DNA of 64,000 nt from Pelomonas sp. Root405 (lineage in GTDB: Bacteria; Pseudomonadota; Gammaproteobacteria; Burkholderiales; Burkholderiaceae_C), in NCBI RefSeq assembly GCF_001425165.1, contig NZ_LMDU01000001.1, forward strand, positions 1 through 64,000, written 5' to 3'. This document shows, piece by piece, positions 60,954 through 64,000 of the stretch. Below the pieces are notes generated by a model that saw only the letters and a list, made by a program, of their open reading frames with translations, was not told where the DNA came from and ran no database searches. Within the stretch, counting starts at the first letter, position 1; every line of letters begins with the position of its first letter. The translations under genes were made by a program, and so were the position numbers.

Positions 60954-61092
60954 GGTGAAGGGGCCTGCAGGACTTGCATGCCGCTATTGAGCGTGGGAGC
61001 GCCGCTTCGTTACTCCGGACAAACCCGTCGTCACTTTCGTCACGGGGGCGGCGCGCGATGATGCTGGCGCCCCTGAAACGGAGACCACCGCC

Positions 61093-61506
61093 ATGCTGAA
61101 GCTGCAGGGCATCGACCACCTCGTGCTGCGCGTCATCGACCTCGACACGATGGTCCGCTTCTACGTCGACACGCTGGGCTGCGCGGTCGAGCGCCGCCAG
61201 GACGAGATCGGTCTCGTGCAGCTGCGCGCCGGCCGCTCGCTGATCGACCTGGTCCCCGTCAACGGCAAGCTCGGCCGCATGGGCGGTGCGGCGCCCGGCG
61301 CCGAGGGCCGTAACCTGGATCACTTCTGCCTGCGCGTCGATGCTTTCGACGCCGATGCCATCCGCGCCCATCTCGCAGCGCATGGCGTCGAGGCCGGCAA
61401 GACCGAGAGCCGCTACGGCGCCGAGGGCGAGGGACCGTCCATCTACCTGAGCGACCCCGAGGGCAACGTCGTCGAACTCAAGGGTCCGCCGGGTCCCATC
61501 ACCTGA
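61093..61506 (+). CDS. VOC-family (glyoxalase-like) protein
   Basis: A 137-residue protein of the vicinal-oxygen-chelate superfamily. The start LQGIDHLVLRVIDLDTMVRFYVDTLG gives the metal His9; NLDHFCLRVDAF gives a second His and IYLSDPEGNVVELKG the Glu ligand near 127. Members are glyoxalases, dioxygenases or antibiotic-binding proteins; this one is closest to the uncharacterised lactoylglutathione-lyase-like group. It is 43 bp upstream of ybdL. Confidence 0.88.
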   Translation: MLKLQGIDHLVLRVIDLDTMVRFYVDTLGCAVERRQDEIGLVQLRAGRSLIDLVPVNGKLGRMGGAAPGAEGRNLDHFCLRVDAFDADAIRAHLAAHGVEAGKTESRYGAEGEGPSIYLSDPEGNVVELKGPPGPIT

Positions 61507-61549
61507 GCCGCGGTGGCGCAGCGCCAAGGCGCCGGCAGAATCGCCCACC

Positions 61550-62704
61550 ATGCCTGCCTTGCCCACCAAGCTGCCCAACACCGGCACCACCATCTTCACC
61601 GTCATGTCGGCGCTGGCCGCCGAACATGGCGCCGTCAACCTTGGCCAAGGGTTCCCGGACTTCGGCGCCGACCCGGCCCTGCTGCAGGCCGTGACGGACG
61701 CAATGGCCGCCGGCCACAACCAGTACCCGCCGATGACCGGCGTGCCCGCGCTGCGCCAGGCGGTGGCCACCAAGCTGAACGGAACGTACGGCTCGGCCTA
61801 CGAGCCGAGCAGCGACATCACCATCACGGCCGGCGGCACGCAGGGCATCATCACCGCGCTGCACACCTGCGTCGGCGCGGGTGACGAGGTCATCATCCTG
61901 GAGCCGGCCTACGACAGCTACGACCCGGCCATCCGCCTCGGCGGCGCCGTGCCCGTGGGCGTGCCGATGACACTGGACTACCGCATCGACTGGACGGCAG
62001 TGCGCGCGGCCGTCACGCCGCGCACCCGCGCGCTGGTGATCAACACGCCGCACAACCCGAGCGGCCGCGTCGCCACGCACGAAGACCTGCTGGAACTGCA
62101 ACGCCTGGCCGAGCAGCACGATCTCTTCGTCATCAGCGACGAGGTCTACGAGCACATGGTTTTCGATGGCGCGCCGCATGAGAGCGTGGCCCGCTACCCG
62201 GCCTTGCGCGAGCGCAGCTTCCTCGTCAGCAGCTTCGGCAAGACCTTCCACGTGACGGGCTGGAAGGTCGGCTTCGTCGCCGCGCCGGCGGCGCTGAGCG
62301 CGGCCTTCCGCCGACTGCACCAGTACACGGTGTTCACCGTCCACACACCGACCCAGCACGCGCTGGCGGCCTACCTCGCCAACCCAGCGCCATGGCAGGG
62401 CTTGAGCGACTTCTACCAGGCCAAGCGCGACAGCTTCCGCGCCGCGTTGGCGGCGACGCCGTTGAAGCTGATGCCCTGCGAGGGCACCTACTTCCAGACC
62501 GTGGACTACAGCGCCGTGTCGGACAAGACGGAGCTGGAGTTCGCCAGGTGGCTCACGACCGAGATCGGCGTCGCGGCCATCCCGCTGTCGGTCTTCTACC
62601 AGCAGCCGCAGGAGCGTCGGCATGTGCGCTTCTGCTTCGCGAAGCGGGATGAGACGTTGGCCGAAGCGACCGGGCGCCTGCAGCGCCTCGCCGGCAGGCA
62701 ATGA
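61550..62704 (+). CDS. ybdL: Methionine (aromatic) aminotransferase YbdL-like
   Basis: A 384-residue PLP aminotransferase. NLGQGFPDFGADPALLQAV and NQYPPMTGVPALRQAVA start the fold, NTPHNPSGRVAT supplies the Asn/PLP region, SDEVYEHMVFDG the Asp/Tyr pair, and SSFGKTFHVTGWKVGF the PLP lysine (near residue 233). The overall layout equals E. coli YbdL, which prefers methionine and aromatic amino acids with 2-oxo acids. The ATG at 61550 matches the family start. Confidence 0.92.
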   Translation: MPALPTKLPNTGTTIFTVMSALAAEHGAVNLGQGFPDFGADPALLQAVTDAMAAGHNQYPPMTGVPALRQAVATKLNGTYGSAYEPSSDITITAGGTQGIITALHTCVGAGDEVIILEPAYDSYDPAIRLGGAVPVGVPMTLDYRIDWTAVRAAVTPRTRALVINTPHNPSGRVATHEDLLELQRLAEQHDLFVISDEVYEHMVFDGAPHESVARYPALRERSFLVSSFGKTFHVTGWKVGFVAAPAALSAAFRRLHQYTVFTVHTPTQHALAAYLANPAPWQGLSDFYQAKRDSFRAALAATPLKLMPCEGTYFQTVDYSAVSDKTELEFARWLTTEIGVAAIPLSVFYQQPQERRHVRFCFAKRDETLAEATGRLQRLAGRQ

Positions 62705-62726
62705 AAAAGGGCGGCCGTGGCCGCCC
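62704..62726 (-). terminator. Rho-independent terminator of the protease gene
   Basis: GGGCGGCC-GT-GGCCGCCC is an 8-bp stem; on the minus strand it is followed by five T. It lies 22 bp after the protease stop and just at the ybdL stop, so it may serve that gene weakly from the other side. Confidence 0.85.
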
Positions 62727-62748
62727 GGATCAACGAGAGCCCAAGGCC

Positions 62749-64000
62749 TCAGTTGCCGCAGCCCAGCGAGGCGATGCGGTCATGCGCGGTCTTGGCCCGC
62801 ACCAGGCCCCAGCCGAACTTGACGTCGCGGCCAGCCGCGCCGAGGTCCTCGGCGCTCTTGGCCAGCGTGCTGCGGATCTGCGCTGCCGTGCAGGTCGGGA
62901 AGTAGCTCCAGACCAGGGCTGCCACTGCCGAGACATGCGGCGTGGCCATCGAGGTGCCGTCGTAGAAGGCGTGGTTGGTCGCGGTGACCGCCAGCGTCGC
63001 GCTCTGGCCCAGCTGGGCCTTCATCGCCGCGCCTTCGGTGTCGGAGGCCGTCACCGAGGGAATCGTCGTGACCGTCGTGCCCAGCGTGCCGCCGAAACCG
63101 CCGGCCACGTTGTTGTAGACGATGGCGCCGACGCCGCCGCTGGCCTGGCAGTTGCTCACCTTGACGGCAAAGTCGACGGTGCCGCGGGCGATCAGGCAGA
63201 CCTTGCCGTTGACGGCCGCGTTGGTCGTGTCGCCGATGCCGAAATCGGCGAGCGCCGCGGTCGCGGTCTTCTTCGGCGAGCCGTCCATTGCGCCGGGTGC
63301 ATAGGCCACGCCACCGACGCTGAGGCTGGAGGCCGAGCCGGCGCCCATGGGCACGGTCGACAGCACGTTGACGCCCGGCGCAGAGAGCTCGACCTTGTTG
63401 TTGTACTGCGAGAACGTGGCCCAGGCCTTGGCCTCGTCCAACGCCCCCACCGACACCACGCTGGCATAGCCCGCCGGGTAGGACGCCGCCCGCGTGCCGT
63501 CATTGCCGGCGGCTGCGATGGACAGCACGTTCTTGCTTGCCAACGCGGCAAAGGCCTTCTCCTCCGTCTTGTTGGCGCGGCTGCCGCCCAGCGACATGCT
63601 GATCACGTTCGCGCCCGCTGCGCCGCACTTGTTGGCGGCGGTGGCCAGCGTGGACGAATAGGCCCAGCCGTCGGCGCCGAAGACCTTGACGATGTGCAGC
63701 TTGAGCTGCCGGTTCGGGTTGACGCCGACCACGCCCACGCCGCTGTTGTTCAGCGCCGCGATGGTGCCGGAGACGTGCGTGCCGTGGTGGTTCTCGTCGG
63801 TGTACCACCAGCCCGTGCCGCTGTCGTAGTCCCCGGTGATGCGGCTCGCGTCCGCGTCCAGGTCGTCGTGGCCGCGGGCATAGCCCGAATCGATGATGCA
63901 GACCTTGCGGTTGGCGGCATAGGCATCCGGCAGCTGGTCGGCCTGGACCATCTTGATGCCGTAGGGCACGAGCTGGCCCAGCGCATAGGGCGCGCCCGTC
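62749..64000 (-). CDS. Subtilisin-like serine protease (S8), N-terminus outside window
   Basis: At least 417 residues are in frame to the window end, so the true start lies beyond 64000. An internal GTG at 63969 reads as V-P-Y-G-I and is probably not the start. The catalytic triad is visible: Asp in VCIIDSGYARGHDD, His in ENHHGTHVSGTIAA and Ser in YDGTSMATPHVSAVAAL. A protease-associated (PA) domain is inserted before the Ser, about residues 240-330 of the visible part (DFAVKVSNCQASGGVGAIVYNN). It is probably secreted, with the pro-peptide and signal lying in the missing part. A strong terminator follows. Confidence 0.93.
   Translation of the reverse strand, partial: TGAPYALGQLVPYGIKMVQADQLPDAYAANRKVCIIDSGYARGHDDLDADASRITGDYDSGTGWWYTDENHHGTHVSGTIAALNNSGVGVVGVNPNRQLKLHIVKVFGADGWAYSSTLATAANKCGAAGANVISMSLGGSRANKTEEKAFAALASKNVLSIAAAGNDGTRAASYPAGYASVVSVGALDEAKAWATFSQYNNKVELSAPGVNVLSTVPMGAGSASSLSVGGVAYAPGAMDGSPKKTATAALADFGIGDTTNAAVNGKVCLIARGTVDFAVKVSNCQASGGVGAIVYNNVAGGFGGTLGTTVTTIPSVTASDTEGAAMKAQLGQSATLAVTATNHAFYDGTSMATPHVSAVAALVWSYFPTCTAAQIRSTLAKSAEDLGAAGRDVKFGWGLVRAKTAHDRIASLGCGN

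Overview
The window is high-GC DNA (roughly 68-70 % by eye) from a free-living betaproteobacterium, most likely a Burkholderiales member of the Roseateles / Mitsuaria / Rubrivivax kind. The indications are PEP-CTERM sorting signals, a split metH, the small CHCC zinc-finger gene beside ilvE, and many Burkholderiales-type families. Most genes look like ordinary chromosomal genes; I see no prophage, CRISPR array, rRNA operon or replication origin.

Layout. 1-1888 is degraded accessory DNA: the 3' end of an IS3-family element, then about 1.6 kb without a convincing gene, abutting the 3' end of tRNA-Arg(CCG). 2100-2639 is a membrane-anchored cytochrome c5-like protein. 2698-8043 is a four-gene minus-strand operon for exported proteins: a cohesin-like PEP-CTERM protein, a lipase-like protein, a dockerin-tailed protein and a shorter relative of it. 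8174-22465 is mostly housekeeping: YheT hydrolase, HELIH lipoprotein, ilvE, PilZ, radA, LysE and EamA exporters, arfB, alr, lplT and an SGNH-like hydrolase. 22623-27675 holds glutathione peroxidase, a tryptophan-halogenase-fold protein lacking its catalytic residues, a Crp/Fnr regulator, a DUF2332 protein, and a von Willebrand A PEP-CTERM protein behind a sigma-54-type promoter.

28160-48450 is rich in amino-acid, D-amino-acid and peptidoglycan-fragment enzymes: an aromatic/aspartate aminotransferase, a DadA-like oxidoreductase, a beta-lactamase-fold hydrolase, two S66 LD-carboxypeptidases (one cytosolic, one exported), a PBP4-type carboxypeptidase, a DUF885 hydrolase, a VanX/DdpX dipeptidase with its own LysR regulator, and a dipeptide-binding protein. 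A TonB-dependent receptor and a membrane-bound C13 (caspase-fold) peptidase lie among them. 48680-51913 is a very large exported lipoprotein of unknown role. 51929-54947 is an apparent operon of fluoroacetate/haloacetate dehalogenase, tartrate-dehydrogenase-type enzyme and the homocysteine-binding half of methionine synthase. 55043-58618 is a membrane-stress operon (putative RHH protein, PspA, YqiJ, YqiK) with a visible promoter and overlapping palindrome. 58622-60953 is an ECF sigma / membrane partner / exported protein cassette. The window ends with a VOC protein, a YbdL-like aminotransferase and a subtilisin-like protease cut by the window edge.

The parts most worth following up are the cohesin/dockerin/PEP-CTERM operon, the catalytically stripped halogenase, the sigma-54 site before the vWA PEP-CTERM gene, the D-Ala-D-Ala scavenging set with a LysR-type operator, and the RHH-led psp/yqiJK operon. 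Coordinates and starts were read by eye. Family calls come from motifs and recall of homologues, not from database searches.
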